This document shows positions 11,219-21,587 of a DNA stretch of 64,000 bases, one piece after another. Within the stretch, counting starts at the first letter, position 1, and every line of letters begins with the position of its first letter. The notes under the pieces were generated by a model. That model was not told the origin of the DNA. It did no database searches and saw only the letters and a program-made list of their open reading frames with translations. The DNA lies in the NCBI GenBank assembly GCA_036925085.1, contig JAUPFP010000023.1, positions 2,431,778 to 2,495,777 on the forward strand. Direction: 5' to 3'. The translations under genes and the position numbers were made by a program. Source of the DNA: Brachycybe producta (Eukaryota > Arthropoda > Diplopoda > Playtdesmida > Andrognathidae).

Positions 11219-11441
11219 TGTAAAGCAACTCCATGTTAGAACAAAACGCCAAAAGTGAGTCTGCTTTTTGAAGCTAGAAATAAGACATTTTGCTTGAAAT
11301 GTCATCCATTTTTTACTGATGTTCATTGAATCGTATTGTAACTGATGCTCTAAGTATAGTTGGTGCCATCTTATTGGTCACACGCAGTTTTGGCACGAAA
11401 TGCTTCATAGGAAAAGCTCTTAAGTTGAGTTAATTCTGTAT
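11219..11441 (+). repeat. Dispersed repeat, copy 1 (pair with 39639-39870)
   Basis: Shares AAAGCAACTCCATGTTAGAA, GTCTGCTTTTTGAAGCTA, CATTGAATCGTATTGTAACT and TCTTAAGTT in the same order with 39639-39870. It is about 220 bp, in the same orientation and non-coding. The transposon class is unknown. Confidence 0.65.
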
Positions 11442-12497
11442 TATGTATCTTGCTTTCATCTCACTGCAGTCCATGGGCAGGGTTACACGGTATACGCATT
11501 TAGCTCGATAGAAATATCGACGTGTAGCCTCATACGCAGGCATTACGCGAATTATATTTTGATTCTCACATCACACGACAATTAAAAAAATAAGCAGGTT
11601 GTAGAGTCTGGATAAGTAATCACTTGTGTAACCTTGCTCGTTTTTACGCGTAACTTTCAGCCAGGGTTTATATGTTTAAAACATGTTTGTTTAAAAGTGT
11701 TTAAAACACCTTGTTTTTTTTTTAAAGAAAACAAGTGTTTTAAACAAAAAATACTTTTACACTCCATTTTTCAAGTTAAATTCATTGTTTTCATTATGTG
11801 TCATGTGATGTATCAAAGTTCAATTCAGTCTTTTGTGTAGGAGTGTGGGATTAGCTTCCATAGTCATTCTCACTAGAAGGAAATAGGTTTATTTTCATAG
11901 GTTCCTGCTCTTATCTTCACTGGTAATTATAAAATAAGCCTTTACTGTAGATTTTAGTTGTAGTGTGAGCTCTTTCTGTAATCATAAAGTATTCTGATTC
12001 CATTCCTTGTCTTAGGTTTTCTTTGGAATTTAGACTTTAGAAAATCTTTTTGAAGGTTTCAAATTTTCAGTCTATTTGTAGTCTATTGTAGTATTTTACA
12101 AAAAAGTAATGTAGAAATTTTGTTTTCAAATTAGAACAAAACTCATTTAATAATTAAAATATGATTTAGATATAAAAAAACATTAAACAAGGGACACAGT
12201 AAGTAGTTGAAATGTATGTGAAAAAGAAATACAAAGTGTCTTCTGTTAATATGAATTGAGTTTTGTATTGTCAGTGAGTACTAACTTCTAAGTATTGATA
12301 AAAGTACAATTAATATGGGCACAAACTTCAATTATTAGCTTTTCATATTGCTTGATAAGTTAATACTTGTTAGAATTTTTATTAAAAGTTTTATAAAAAA
12401 TGTAAAAAAAACTGTTTAAAACAAAACTTTTTTTTTAAAAAAAACGTGATTTTTATAAACCCTGTTTTCAGCATGTTTGGTTTAGTCATCGATTTAT
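11442..12497. other. AT-rich sequence, no gene seen
   Basis: Includes AT-rich stretches and a locally CpG-containing patch at 11475-11580. No recognisable exon was found. Confidence 0.45.
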
Positions 12498-12703
12498 ACA
12501 GGCAATTAGAAATCGGGACAAACAGAAGTTGGCTCCGCCCTTGTTATGACGACCGGCAACTTCTAATTGGTTTGTTGTGTGGTTCGACGTTGAAAAGGGC
12601 GGAGCATGTGACGTCCGACTAAATAACCAACCAATTAGAAGTTGCCGTTCATCATAAAAAGGGTGGAGCCAACTTCTGTTCATCCCGATTTCTAATTGCC
12701 TGT
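12498..12703. mobile_element. ACAGGC palindromic MITE, copy 1, with 9-bp target duplication
   Basis: The termini ACAGGCAATTAGAAATCGGG and the inverse CCCGATTTCTAATTGCCTGT are flanked by TCGATTTAT at 12489-12497 and 12704-12712, a perfect 9-bp duplication. Each arm carries CCAATTAGAAGTTG and a GGGCGGAGC- or GGGTGGAGC-like box. The CRE-like centre is mutated here (GACGTCCG). A 9-bp duplication is usual for Mutator-like or Merlin-like elements; the class is not proven. Confidence 0.85.
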
Positions 12704-13558
12704 TCGATTTATCCATTAGTGTGACATTACAACCATAACGAAATGGAGGAAATTTAATTTGTTGATTTTATCTTTTTCATAGTATATTCATAAAATACAC
12801 ATTTTATAACAGTCAGTTGTTATAGCAGTGGGTGGAAAGCTTCTTCTACCCACTGCTATAACAATACTAGCTTCCACTGGAAGAAAGTGTTGATCAAAAC
12901 GCCTACTTTTGTACTTAGAAATACATTAGAAAACTATACAGAATATTACAAAATTCATTAAATTATAACTAATTAGCAATAAATTAGTATACGTTAAAAT
13001 ATTTCCAATGAATCACTCTGAACAAAAAAAAACACCCTTTCTTTTGAATACAATTTTTCTAATTTTTAGAAAATTAATTTTCAGTCAGAAACTCATTTAT
13101 GTGACATGTTTCTTTTTTTCTATAAAGTTGTCATCATTGTTATTGTTTAATTCACTGATAAGTTATATTCATTTGCTCATTGTTATTTTTTTGTTCTATT
13201 ATTATTATAATTATTATGGTAATAATAGGTAATGAATTAATGATAATAATAAGCTCCTATTTAATATATTATAGACTTTTTTCTCTAATTGCTTAATTTG
13301 CATATTTATATACATGCATAATAGACTCTATATCCGTTTTTCGTCTTTTTGATGTTTCTATTGTGAATTTGTCAGTTTTAATTGTCAGGTTTTAGCGATG
13401 AGGGGCCCTTACTTTCAATCTGGTTTTCATGATATGTTGTTAGTTAGAGCGCGATTGGTGAAAACAAGGCACAAATATTTATATTCCTGTTCAATTTATT
13501 TTAACTGAAGTGCCTTGTTTGCAAAGCCTGATGGGTATTGTTATGTGCACTTATAGCT
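12704..13558. other. AT-rich sequence with one hairpin, no gene seen
   Basis: Holds a short perfect hairpin at 12817-12864 (listed separately) and a short inverted pair CAAGGCAC/GTGCCTTG near 13466-13520. The open frame at 13008-13232 is low-complexity T-rich sequence. Confidence 0.5.
12817..12864. repeat. Perfect 17-bp stem-loop
   Basis: TTGTTATAGCAGTGGGT (12817-12833) and ACCCACTGCTATAACAA (12848-12864) are exact inverse complements around a 14-nt loop. It could be a solo transposon terminus pair or an RNA hairpin. There is no poly-U tail or other RNA gene signal. Confidence 0.6.
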
Positions 13559-14307
13559 TAATCCAGTATTGAATCTTAGACCATTACTCTCCGGGACTGG
13601 CAACTGTGACAATTAAGCGGCAGTCACACTAGGCTGGTTTACAAGCCGCTGGTTGCTGCTGGCTATTAGCAGCAACAGCAAGCAGCAGCTGCTTTGGGTT
13701 CACACTTGTCCAGTCACTGCTGGTATTAGCAGTGCAAGTCATCCAATCACCGTCTTGCAAAAACACAAACTCTAACAACAACCAACCCAAGCAGTGGAGT
13801 TTCAACTACCACTAGTGCTACTACTAGCAATAAAAAGTTCACACTAGATGGCAGCAGAAGGAAGGGAGTCACATGACTAGCTGGTAGCTGCTAAAGTTGG
13901 ACATGTCCAACTTCACCAGCTGCTGTTAAAATCACTAGCCCGCTGGAGAAAGCAGCTGCTAGTAGCAGTTCAGACTATGCTGCTAGAGCGCTACAACCAG
14001 CCAGCAGCAACCAGCAGCTGGGAAACCAGCCTAGTGTGACTGCGGCATTATTGTTTATATTTAGTGGTGACAGCAGCGCCACATTAGTGGGAAAAGGTTG
14101 TACTATAATTACGGGCAGGTTTATTGCTCTCTGGTCGCCAAAAAGCAATAAATACTGTCCCGGGGGATGCAGCTGCTGTAGTTTGACCAGGTTATACGAG
14201 AAATCCATCACCATTGAACACATTACTAGTTGCCAGTCCCAGATAGTAATGGTCTAAGATTGAATCGACCTCACGAGGTTGACTAGGATTAAATACTGGA
14301 TCGGTAA
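13559..14307. mobile_element. Outer palindromic element (TAGACCATTACT ends) hosting a Harbinger-like insertion
   Basis: The left arm ATTGAATCTTAGACCATTAC ... GGGACTGGCAACT is inverted at the right as AGTTGCCAGTCCC ... GTAATGGTCTAAGATTGAAT. The same termini recur at 53541-54087 (TTAGACTATTACC ... GTAATAGTCTAA). The 432-bp element at 13616-14047 is nested inside, so this outer family is older at this site. Confidence 0.6.
13616..14047 (+). mobile_element. PIF/Harbinger-like MITE (GTCACACTAGG family), copy 1, TTA duplication
   Basis: The element runs from AGCGGCAGTCACACTAGGCT to AGCCTAGTGTGACTGCGGCA and is flanked by TTA on both sides (13613-13615, 14048-14050). The 432 bp are filled with CAGCAG/GCTGCTGG words and the palindrome TTGGACATGTCCAA. 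A second copy lies inverted at 41047-41480. A TTA duplication is the PIF/Harbinger signature. It has no coding capacity. Confidence 0.8.
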
Positions 14308-14757
14308 ACGCTCAGACACTATATGGTTTCGAGTAGGGTATTCAATGCCGTATTGAGTGCCAGTCAGAACACATTAAAAGTTCTCTTGGTAAAGGAAATG
14401 TCAAGATAAAGAATGGGAGGTTAAGAAGAATAAAGTTTACTCATCAACATCGGTTTTTTTTCTTGAAGTTGAGCTACCTCTATGTATATATCTTGGTGAA
14501 ACCAGGTGCCAATTTTTGGTACCTTGTTATCGTTTTTTGGTGCTGTTTTTTTACGTTTTCTGAATAGACTGTAACTTAAGTGTTCATCGAGATGTAACAA
14601 TGCTTTATCATCTTGTTGGTCTGTTTTATGGTGGAATTTTATTCCAAACGTTCTTTCCTTTTGTTACTTGTAATCATCATTCAGTTGCTGCCAACATACT
14701 GTATTCCTTTAGACACAACAACATCAACAATTCAAATACAATAAATCGGATCTCGGG
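14308..14757. other. No gene seen
   Basis: AT-rich. The frame starting at 14600 runs into the inverted-repeat element at 14758 and has no domain. Confidence 0.4.
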
Positions 14758-14990
14758 AAGAAGAGTGGCACAACTAAAAAAAAAACACTTTTTTGGGGGG
14801 AAAATGAGTTTAAAATTAAAAGAAGATTCAGGGCTTACTTTGCTGAGCTTTTCAAGTGCAAAAACAAGTTTTAACTATTCACAGTATCGGTTTATTTGGA
14901 TCTCATACAATAGATTGAGATAAAAAAATATGCAACTTTAAACTCATTTTCCCATAAAAAAGTGTTTTTTTTAGTTGTGCCACTCTTCCA
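14758..14990. mobile_element. Inverted-repeat MITE, about 233 bp
   Basis: The arms AAGAGTGGCACAACTA...AAAACACTTTTTT...AAAATGAGTTTAAA and their inverse (TTTAAACTCATTTTCCC ... TTTAGTTGTGCCACTCTTCC) flank a short unique core. The target duplication is unclear. No coding capacity. Confidence 0.6.
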
Positions 14991-15105
14991 GCCGAGTTGC
15001 GAAATGTGTAGGCCTCTATTGAACATAAACGAAGAGAAAAATAATGTCTCGATCGTAAAATCATGTATAAGACTTAAATAACATCGAAAAAGGAGTAAAA
15101 AGTAT

Positions 15106-15106
15106 C

Positions 15107-15137
<31 letters not shown>
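15106..15137. repeat. (GAT)n microsatellite
   Basis: About ten GAT triplets. The flanking sequence (14991-15569) is AT-rich with no gene seen. Confidence 0.8.
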
Positions 15138-15569
15138 GTCACTAAAATTTCATTTTTCACGACTTCCAATCTCTTAAAAAGATGAAAAAAAAGGGGCGCG
15201 AGGAGGAAATTAGGGGTGGAAGCGTTTTTTTTATGATATCTAAAATGTATTGCAATAGGTCCTGTTGATAACTCCAATTAAAATAATATCATTATCACAA
15301 ATAATATCGAAAATAATGCATTATAAATTTATGTCACTGTAATTACATTATAATTTATAGGAGTGTTAGTGTGTTATGTCCATTCAATGTAATTGAGTAG
15401 GATTCCAATGTGGATATATCCATATTTAAATAAAAATTGGGATGATTGATTAGCTTTTGTTGCAAAACAGACAATTCTTTTTTTTGTCTTTTGTGATATT
15501 CTTACGTCATTTGTTATGTTGTCACAAGGAGAAATTAATATTCATAAGGTATTTGTCTCAGGTCTAGTC

Positions 15570-15821
15570 CAGTGATTCTCAAACATGTTTTTTGTGGCAC
15601 ATCATGGTATACAGTAATCTTTATCCAAAAGAAATTGCGGCACACCTAGCAAAACTCATGGCACATTACTGTGCAACTACTATACTCTTCGAAAACACTT
15701 GGTTTAGTATAGCAAAGTTTTGTTTACAAATAAAGTTAAATTTTAATTGAAAATATTAAATTATATTAATACATTCAATGCGAAGTCAAAAATTTCCCGG
15801 CACACCTTTTAAGAAACACTG
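15570..15821. mobile_element. hAT-like MITE with 8-bp duplication
   Basis: The termini CAGTGATTCTCAAACATG and TTTTAAGAAACACTG are flanked by GTCTAGTC (15562-15569) and GTCTATTC (15822-15829), a 7/8 match. It shares the GCGGCACACCTAG block with 7729-8008 in inverse orientation. Confidence 0.78.
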
Positions 15822-16170
15822 GTCTATTCGTTCTAAAGACGACTCATAAATTAACATTGGTTGAAGATGAAGGATTGAAGTTCATTTCGACTTCCTGTTT
15901 TTGGTCGTCAGTCTTTTGCATTGTTATATTCTGTGATAAAACGAAACAACGAAAAAAACAGGTAAAAAGAACTGCTGATAACATTGATAACTATTCAAAA
16001 GTAAATAAGAACGACTTTTGAGGGTGAAGTAAACATCCTAAATTCATAAGTAACGCACAGACATAGTGGCATATAGTAGGCGAGTCTGTTTTTAAGCTTG
16101 AAACTGAGGTCACACGTGTATGTATTGTTTTGTGTATTTATTCTTCTGGTTATATCGATTTGTCATTTAG

Positions 16171-16313
16171 GGTGAAAATTTCAACTGGTGAAAAATGGAA
16201 CCAACATGGCCGTTGCCTATGATAGTGAATAGGCGGAAGGCCACGTTTGTTCACTTTTTCACCAGCTGAAATTTTCAAAAAGTTCAAATTTTCACCCCAA
16301 TGGAAACAAGGCC
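16171..16313. mobile_element. GGCCTTGTTTCC-family MITE, copy 1 (left end decayed)
   Basis: The arms GGTGAAAATTTCAACTGGTG and the inverse CACCAGCTGAAATTTTC, ending CCAATGGAAACAAGGCC. The core has CCGTTGCCTATGATAGTGAA. The family recurs at 25054, 42071, 42262 and 57649. Confidence 0.7.
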
Positions 16314-16439
16314 TTACGGATAAATTAGTGATGTCAAAATGACTTTAAATGGTCTTGAATGAATGAATTTCGAATGGCCTTGCCATTATCTAACACAAGT
16401 GTTTCTCAAACATTTCCCAATGGCCGACCATTAGATAAG

Positions 16440-16620
16440 TTGTCGATGCACAATGCAGGCGGGCAACCCTGGTTTTGGAGTTCGAATCCCAGGAGTTTTG
16501 GGGAACTTCATGCGGTTTAGTTTCTGTTGTGACGTATGTTAAATAGGTTCTGTGTGCCGCAGACATGCAAATAATGTAAAATATCCTTATTTAAGACTTC
16601 TGATGTGTAGTCTGTAAGTG
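16440..16620 (+). repeat. Possible SINE or tRNA-derived fragment
   Basis: GAGTTCGAATCCC at about 16479-16491 matches a pol III B box, within the patch GCAGGCGGGCAACCCTGG, which is GC-rich for this area. No convincing A box and no 3' tail are seen, so this is a weak call. Confidence 0.25.
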
Positions 16621-16932
16621 ATTTCATGTGACTCCTATAGTGAACATCTCACAAATAAAACCAAAATGGCGTTTTCATGTTGCCTATCAGTGATGGAGGT
16701 GGGAGTTGACAGGAAAATGAAATCTGCAACAGCGAAATAAAAAAAAATCATTGGCATCGGCAGTGCGGATCCCTCGCTATTAAAATAAAATGGTGTAGCA
16801 ATGGCACACAGGAAAACCGGTGGGGCACGACGTTGGCGTTGGGCACTTGCATGAAAAAAATAGTGTTGTAAAAATTATAAATATCGATATTGTCGTATGG
16901 AAACTCAACCAAGTTTTTTCCCCTTTAACCCC

Positions 16933-17139
16933 ACAGGCATTTAGAAAACGGGACAAACAGAAGTTGGCTCCGCCCTTTTTATGACGAACGCCAACTTCTA
17001 ATTGGTTTGTTGTGTGGTTCGAAGTTTGAAAAGGGCGGAGCATGTGACGTCAGACTACATAACCAACCAATTAGAAGTTACCGGTTGTCATAAAAAGGGC
17101 GGAGTCAACTTCTGTTCGTCCCGTTTTCTAAATGCCTGT
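16933..17139. mobile_element. ACAGGC palindromic MITE, copy 2, 9-bp duplication, intact CRE motif
   Basis: Flanked by CTTTAACCC at 16923-16931 and 17140-17148, with one extra C on the left. The arms are as in copy 1. The centre holds AAAAGGGCGGAGCATG followed by TGACGTCA (17045-17052) and ACCAACCAATTAGAAG. Confidence 0.85.
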
Positions 17140-17942
17140 CTTTAACCCAATGTGCTTTCGGTGCAGGGTATCTGCCAAAAATAACTGCTGTGGCGTGGCG
17201 CAGCCAAGATTCATCAGCAGTGGTTAAACATGGCGACGGCTGAGCGGCTCCCATCTCTAATTACTAGTAATCAGTGACAATATTATTACTTTAGAACAGG
17301 AAAGGTTAGGTTGCCTGTGTAAAACAATACATACTGCTGCTAAATTTATACATTGCCCATACAGTATGTCAGAATTAAGGCAACTTCTGAGAGTCTCCTG
17401 ATGCTAGTACTTTCGAGTGCCTTTTTACCCCCCCAAAAAACTGACTCGATTACTGACATATCTATTGTATGTTAGTAGGGTTAAATTTGAGTGGGCGTAT
17501 TTCTTAAAGAGATAAGAAAATGTTTTTCTTGTCTTTTTGGGACTTGTGGTTCTTTTGAGCTTTTTTTTTCTCATTCTGAAACTCTCAGTTTCTTTTCTGT
17601 GTGATTTATGATGTCTCAAATGGTCACTTTTTTTTTTCTTTTTTGACCAGTTATTTTAATTGCGAAATGATTAATCTTTTAATGGCCACTCTGTTGAGTA
17701 AGTGGCTTTCTTCTGTCACGTTCTTTTCCTAAAAAAAAAGCAAGAATCTTTAGTTCTTCTTAAGAAATCGCGATAGGACTTTTATTTAATTTTGGCCTTT
17801 CCTGATATAATATATTCATTGTTTTTTTTCTTCTTCTTCGCATACTTGTAATTAGCAAATTAATTAGCAAGGTGTAACCATAGGTTATTATTTCAGTTTA
17901 TTTTAAATGCAAATTCGGGTAGAACAAATATGTTAAATGGTG
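17140..17942. other. No gene seen
   Basis: AT-rich with T-runs. The minus frame at 17425-17619 is Lys-rich low complexity. A CpG-containing patch at 17190-17250 has no frame. Confidence 0.4.
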
Positions 17943-17950
17943 ACTATAAA

Positions 17951-18456
17951 CAGGGGTGCCCAATCCCCCCCAAATCAGTGGAGAATCCCCCCCCCCCCCC
18001 CGAGACCAAATGTTGAAAGTGTTTTTTTTTAAACTTTTCAAATATAATTTTCATCAGTTTTGAAATGATGGAATTTCACATTGTTTGCATAATCGTGTTG
18101 TGACTGAGTTTCAATTGGCCATAAGATTTATTTGAAACAAAGTCTGTAAACTTTAAAATACATGAACATTCTCCCTTTTTTGCGAGCATAGCGAGTGAGC
18201 AATTATTTTATAGTATACTCTTGCTATCAATTCCGGAGAGCATAGCGAGCCGTAAAAAACCAGCACTTATACTATGACGTATAACAGTGGCTGAAACACT
18301 ACTTTCTTTTAAAATATAAATTAAATAATAAATTTATATTTTCGCCCATTCTGATTATTATAAAAATATTTTAAAACAAAATTTCAATCACCCCCCCCCC
18401 CCCCCCAAGGCAAATGGCGAGTTGCTCACCAGACTACCCCCCTGTGGGCACCCCTG
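17951..18456. mobile_element. hAT-like element with perfect 8-bp duplication and two C-runs
   Basis: The termini CAGGGGTGCCCAATCC and TGTGGGCACCCCTG are flanked by ACTATAAA at 17943-17950 and 18457-18464. It is 506 bp and non-coding. Runs of 15 C (17987-18001) and 16 C (18391-18406) lie near each end. Confidence 0.88.
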
Positions 18457-18464
18457 ACTATAAA

Positions 18465-19616
18465 CATGGCATAACAAGGTGTGGTCATCAATATAATGCT
18501 GTTTTCTTGGTTAAGTTATGCCTTTACTATCTGCAAAACTGTTTCCTGGTTACTTCCATCATCATATTCCAATAGATAGATGATGTGTATCCCCCTGAGA
18601 GAGAGAGAGTTGAAATTTTCATTTCATGGTCAGATTGAAAGTGAGGAAGGAGCCTTACATTTGATTAATGACTATCGCTGTATTAAACATGTTATGCTCT
18701 GAAGAGCAAATAAACGTTTATTTCTCTCTTTCTCTCACTTTCCTATTTTAGGACGTGAATAAACATTTATTGGCGTTAAAAAAATGTAAAATGATGGAGT
18801 CATCATGTTAAAAATCACTATCAATTTGAATATTTTGCGTCTCACAAAGCAACATCTGACATTCAGAACACATTTTGCATTTTAAATATGAGGCCAAAAA
18901 AAAATAACTGAGAAAGGTTGCAGAATGGGGCTGTTCTTGAAATTGCAAGACCTCTAGAAGTCTTTCTAAACTTGGAATGCCTACGTGAGCAACTCACACA
19001 AAACATGTGTGGCTTCTGGAGAATCTATAACTCCGAAGCTCCTATAAGCGTATTGATACTGTGTGAAGCCTTTGGAAACTTCTCAAAATTGGGTGACCGT
19101 CGACAGGATCATTTCATAACAATGAAATTTAAATTTCGGTTTACCAAAATTTAACAGTTACTTAAATTTCAAGCATGTTTAACATGTTTGGTGGTATATT
19201 GAAAAAAAATGTTGCTAATTTTTCTGGCTTGCTTTGCTTGCCATATTAAAAATATTTGGAAGGTGCAAAAGTGTCATTGTCAGATATTGCCGAACTAGGA
19301 TTTTCTAGCCAGTAGGTGGTTTTTGTGCTATAAATGCAGCTGCTATTTAGTAACATTGCTGTTGTTTAGCTTGGTGCTTGGCCATTATTGATTATTGTTT
19401 TACTTTTAGTTGAGTGAAGAAACGAGCAAATGATAAGTTAAATAACAAGTGAATCATTAGTAAGTTGGCTACTAATGAGGTCAGGTTACTACTACATATA
19501 GGATATACATTATAGTTAGTTAACCCCGTTACATGTATTGCACAATTAAACTGCTCTAGAGACTAAAAGAATACTGTCTTGAGTTAGTCCGATGACTTTG
19601 ATTGATCTTTTCTCTA
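18465..19616. other. No gene seen
   Basis: AT-rich with short (GA)n and (CT)n patches. The frame at 18918-19154 has no recognised domain and no splice context that I can support. Confidence 0.4.
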
Positions 19617-19631
19617 ACATCATCATCATCA

Positions 19632-21587
19632 TCATTTCCTGTACCTTATCCCGCGAGCAGCAGGGTCGGCCTTGCTGGTTCTAACTCTCCACTCGTTCCG
19701 ATTTTGCACCAAGCCCCCAGTGACCCCACATGCCACCATATCCCGTTTTACTACCACATCCCAGGTTTGCTTGGGTCTTCCTCTACCCCGTTTTATTCCC
19801 AGGTCTAAGTTCATTGCCTGTCTCAGCAGCCCATCTTCTCCACTCCTGAGGACATGCCCAAACCACCGCAGCCTATTTTCCTGCATCTTTTCTACTATAT
19901 TTGTTACCCCTACACTACCCCTAATAAAATCATTTCTGATCCTATCCCTTCTGGTCACCCCACTCATAAACCTTAGCATTCTCATCTCAGCTACCTGCAT
20001 TCTATCCTCATGCACCTTCTTGATTGCCCAACATTCTGACCCATACAACATAGCTGGTCTGACTACTGTTCTATAAAACTTTCCCTTCAATTTTATAGGT
20101 AACTTCCTGTCACATAAAACCCCACTAGCCTGCCTCCACCTATGCCAACCTGCTTTTATCCGGTTTGTGATGTCTAAGTCTAAGCTCCCATCATCTTGCA
20201 GCACAGATCCTAAATATTTAAAGTCATGCACCTGCTGCATTAAACTGTCCCCAAGTCTAATCCCCTCATTCAACTGTTCTTTCCCATCCCACTGAAATTT
20301 CATGTACTCCGTTTTTGCCCTACTTATTTTCAACCCCTTTGATTCCAAGGCATTCCTAGTCTCCTCTAACCTTATCTCGAGTTCCAATTTGGATTCCCCA
20401 ACTAAGACTATGTCATCTGCAAACAGCATACACCAGGGGACCTCCTGCCTCACCCCTGCCAGTAACTCATCCAGGACCAAAATAAATAGATATGGACTAA
20501 GTGCTGAGCCCTGGTGCACACCAATCCTAACACGAAAACTGTCAGAGAACCCCCAGGCAGTCTTAACGCTTGTCCGTGCATCCCTATACATGTCCCTCAC
20601 CATATCTATATAACTCTCACCCACCCCCTTCTTCTGTAAGACCTCCCACAATAACGTCCGTGGTACTCTGTCATAGGCTTTCTCTAGATCTATAAATACC
20701 ATGTGTAACTCTTTCTTGGCAGCCCGAAACTTCTCAATAACTTGCCTTACGGCAAAAATAGGGTGCATTGTGGATTTTCCTGGCATAAACCCAAACTGAC
20801 TTCCCCCAATTGCAGTTTTACCCCGTAGTCGAGCTTCAATTACTCTCTCCCAAAGCTTCATCGTATGACTCATCAATTTAATACCTCTATAGTTCCCACA
20901 TTCCTGAACATCACCCTTCCCTTTGAAAATAGGCACTAACCAGCTGTCCCGCCATGCACCTGGCATTCTATCCCCCATAGCCAATCTATTGAATAACTTT
21001 GTGAGCCAGGAAATGGCAACATTCCCCAAGACCTTCCACACCTCTACTGGTATCCCATCTGGCCCTAAAGCCTTCCCTAGCTTCATTTTTCGCAATGCCT
21101 GAACAATTTCCTCAGCCCTAACCTGCTCCACTTCTTCTCTATGATTATTTCTTCCAGTGAAAGGCTCCTGCTCTACCCCCTCATTCATAAGCTTACTAAA
21201 ATATTCCCCCCACCTGTTCCGTACTGGCTCCCTACCCCACAATACTTTGCCCCCATTATCCTTAACACTCACCACCTTTTCAATATCTCTGCCTTTATTC
21301 TCCCGAGCCCTAGCTATTCTATATACTGCCATTTCTCCTGCTCTGGTACCTAACTTGGCATACATGTCCGCATATTTCTTATGCTTTGCTAAGGCTACCT
21401 GCTGTTTGGCCTCTATCTTGGCACGCTTGTATTCTATCTGGGCCTCCCTGCTTCCATCGTGCCACCAAGTCTTGAAAGCATCTTTCTTCTTTTTAACTGC
21501 CCTCTGTACCTCCTCATCCCACCACCAAGTTTCTCTGTCTAATCGAGACCCCCTACTTGTACTGTCCCTAGTACCTCGTTTCCACAA
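19632..21587 (-). CDS. LINE reverse transcriptase frame
   Basis: RTE-clade reverse transcriptase, 651 residues from the first ATG in frame. The motifs appear in order: ETWWWDEEVQ linker, LGPDGIPVEVWK, NYRGIKLMSHTMKLWERVIE, FMPGKST, FIDLEKAYDRVPR, HQGSALSPYLF, the catalytic LFADDIVLV (FADD), FKYLGSVLQDDG, then LYGSECWAIKK and RLRWFGHVLR in the C-terminal region. No internal stop is present. It overlaps the endonuclease frame by 49 bases in another frame, consistent with a single-base change in the G run at 21549-21553. Confidence 0.9.
   Translation of the reverse strand: MWKRGTRDSTSRGSRLDRETWWWDEEVQRAVKKKKDAFKTWWHDGSREAQIEYKRAKIEAKQQVALAKHKKYADMYAKLGTRAGEMAVYRIARARENKGRDIEKVVSVKDNGGKVLWGREPVRNRWGEYFSKLMNEGVEQEPFTGRNNHREEVEQVRAEEIVQALRKMKLGKALGPDGIPVEVWKVLGNVAISWLTKLFNRLAMGDRMPGAWRDSWLVPIFKGKGDVQECGNYRGIKLMSHTMKLWERVIEARLRGKTAIGGSQFGFMPGKSTMHPIFAVRQVIEKFRAAKKELHMVFIDLEKAYDRVPRTLLWEVLQKKGVGESYIDMVRDMYRDARTSVKTAWGFSDSFRVRIGVHQGSALSPYLFILVLDELLAGVRQEVPWCMLFADDIVLVGESKLELEIRLEETRNALESKGLKISRAKTEYMKFQWDGKEQLNEGIRLGDSLMQQVHDFKYLGSVLQDDGSLDLDITNRIKAGWHRWRQASGVLCDRKLPIKLKGKFYRTVVRPAMLYGSECWAIKKVHEDRMQVAEMRMLRFMSGVTRRDRIRNDFIRGSVGVTNIVEKMQENRLRWFGHVLRSGEDGLLRQAMNLDLGIKRGRGRPKQTWDVVVKRDMVACGVTGGLVQNRNEWRVRTSKADPAARGIRYRK

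Noticed and set aside
13975-14257. Frames MCSMVMDFSYN... and MTAALLFIFS...
   Set aside because: They span the border of the Harbinger-like and outer palindromic elements; no domain and no splice support.
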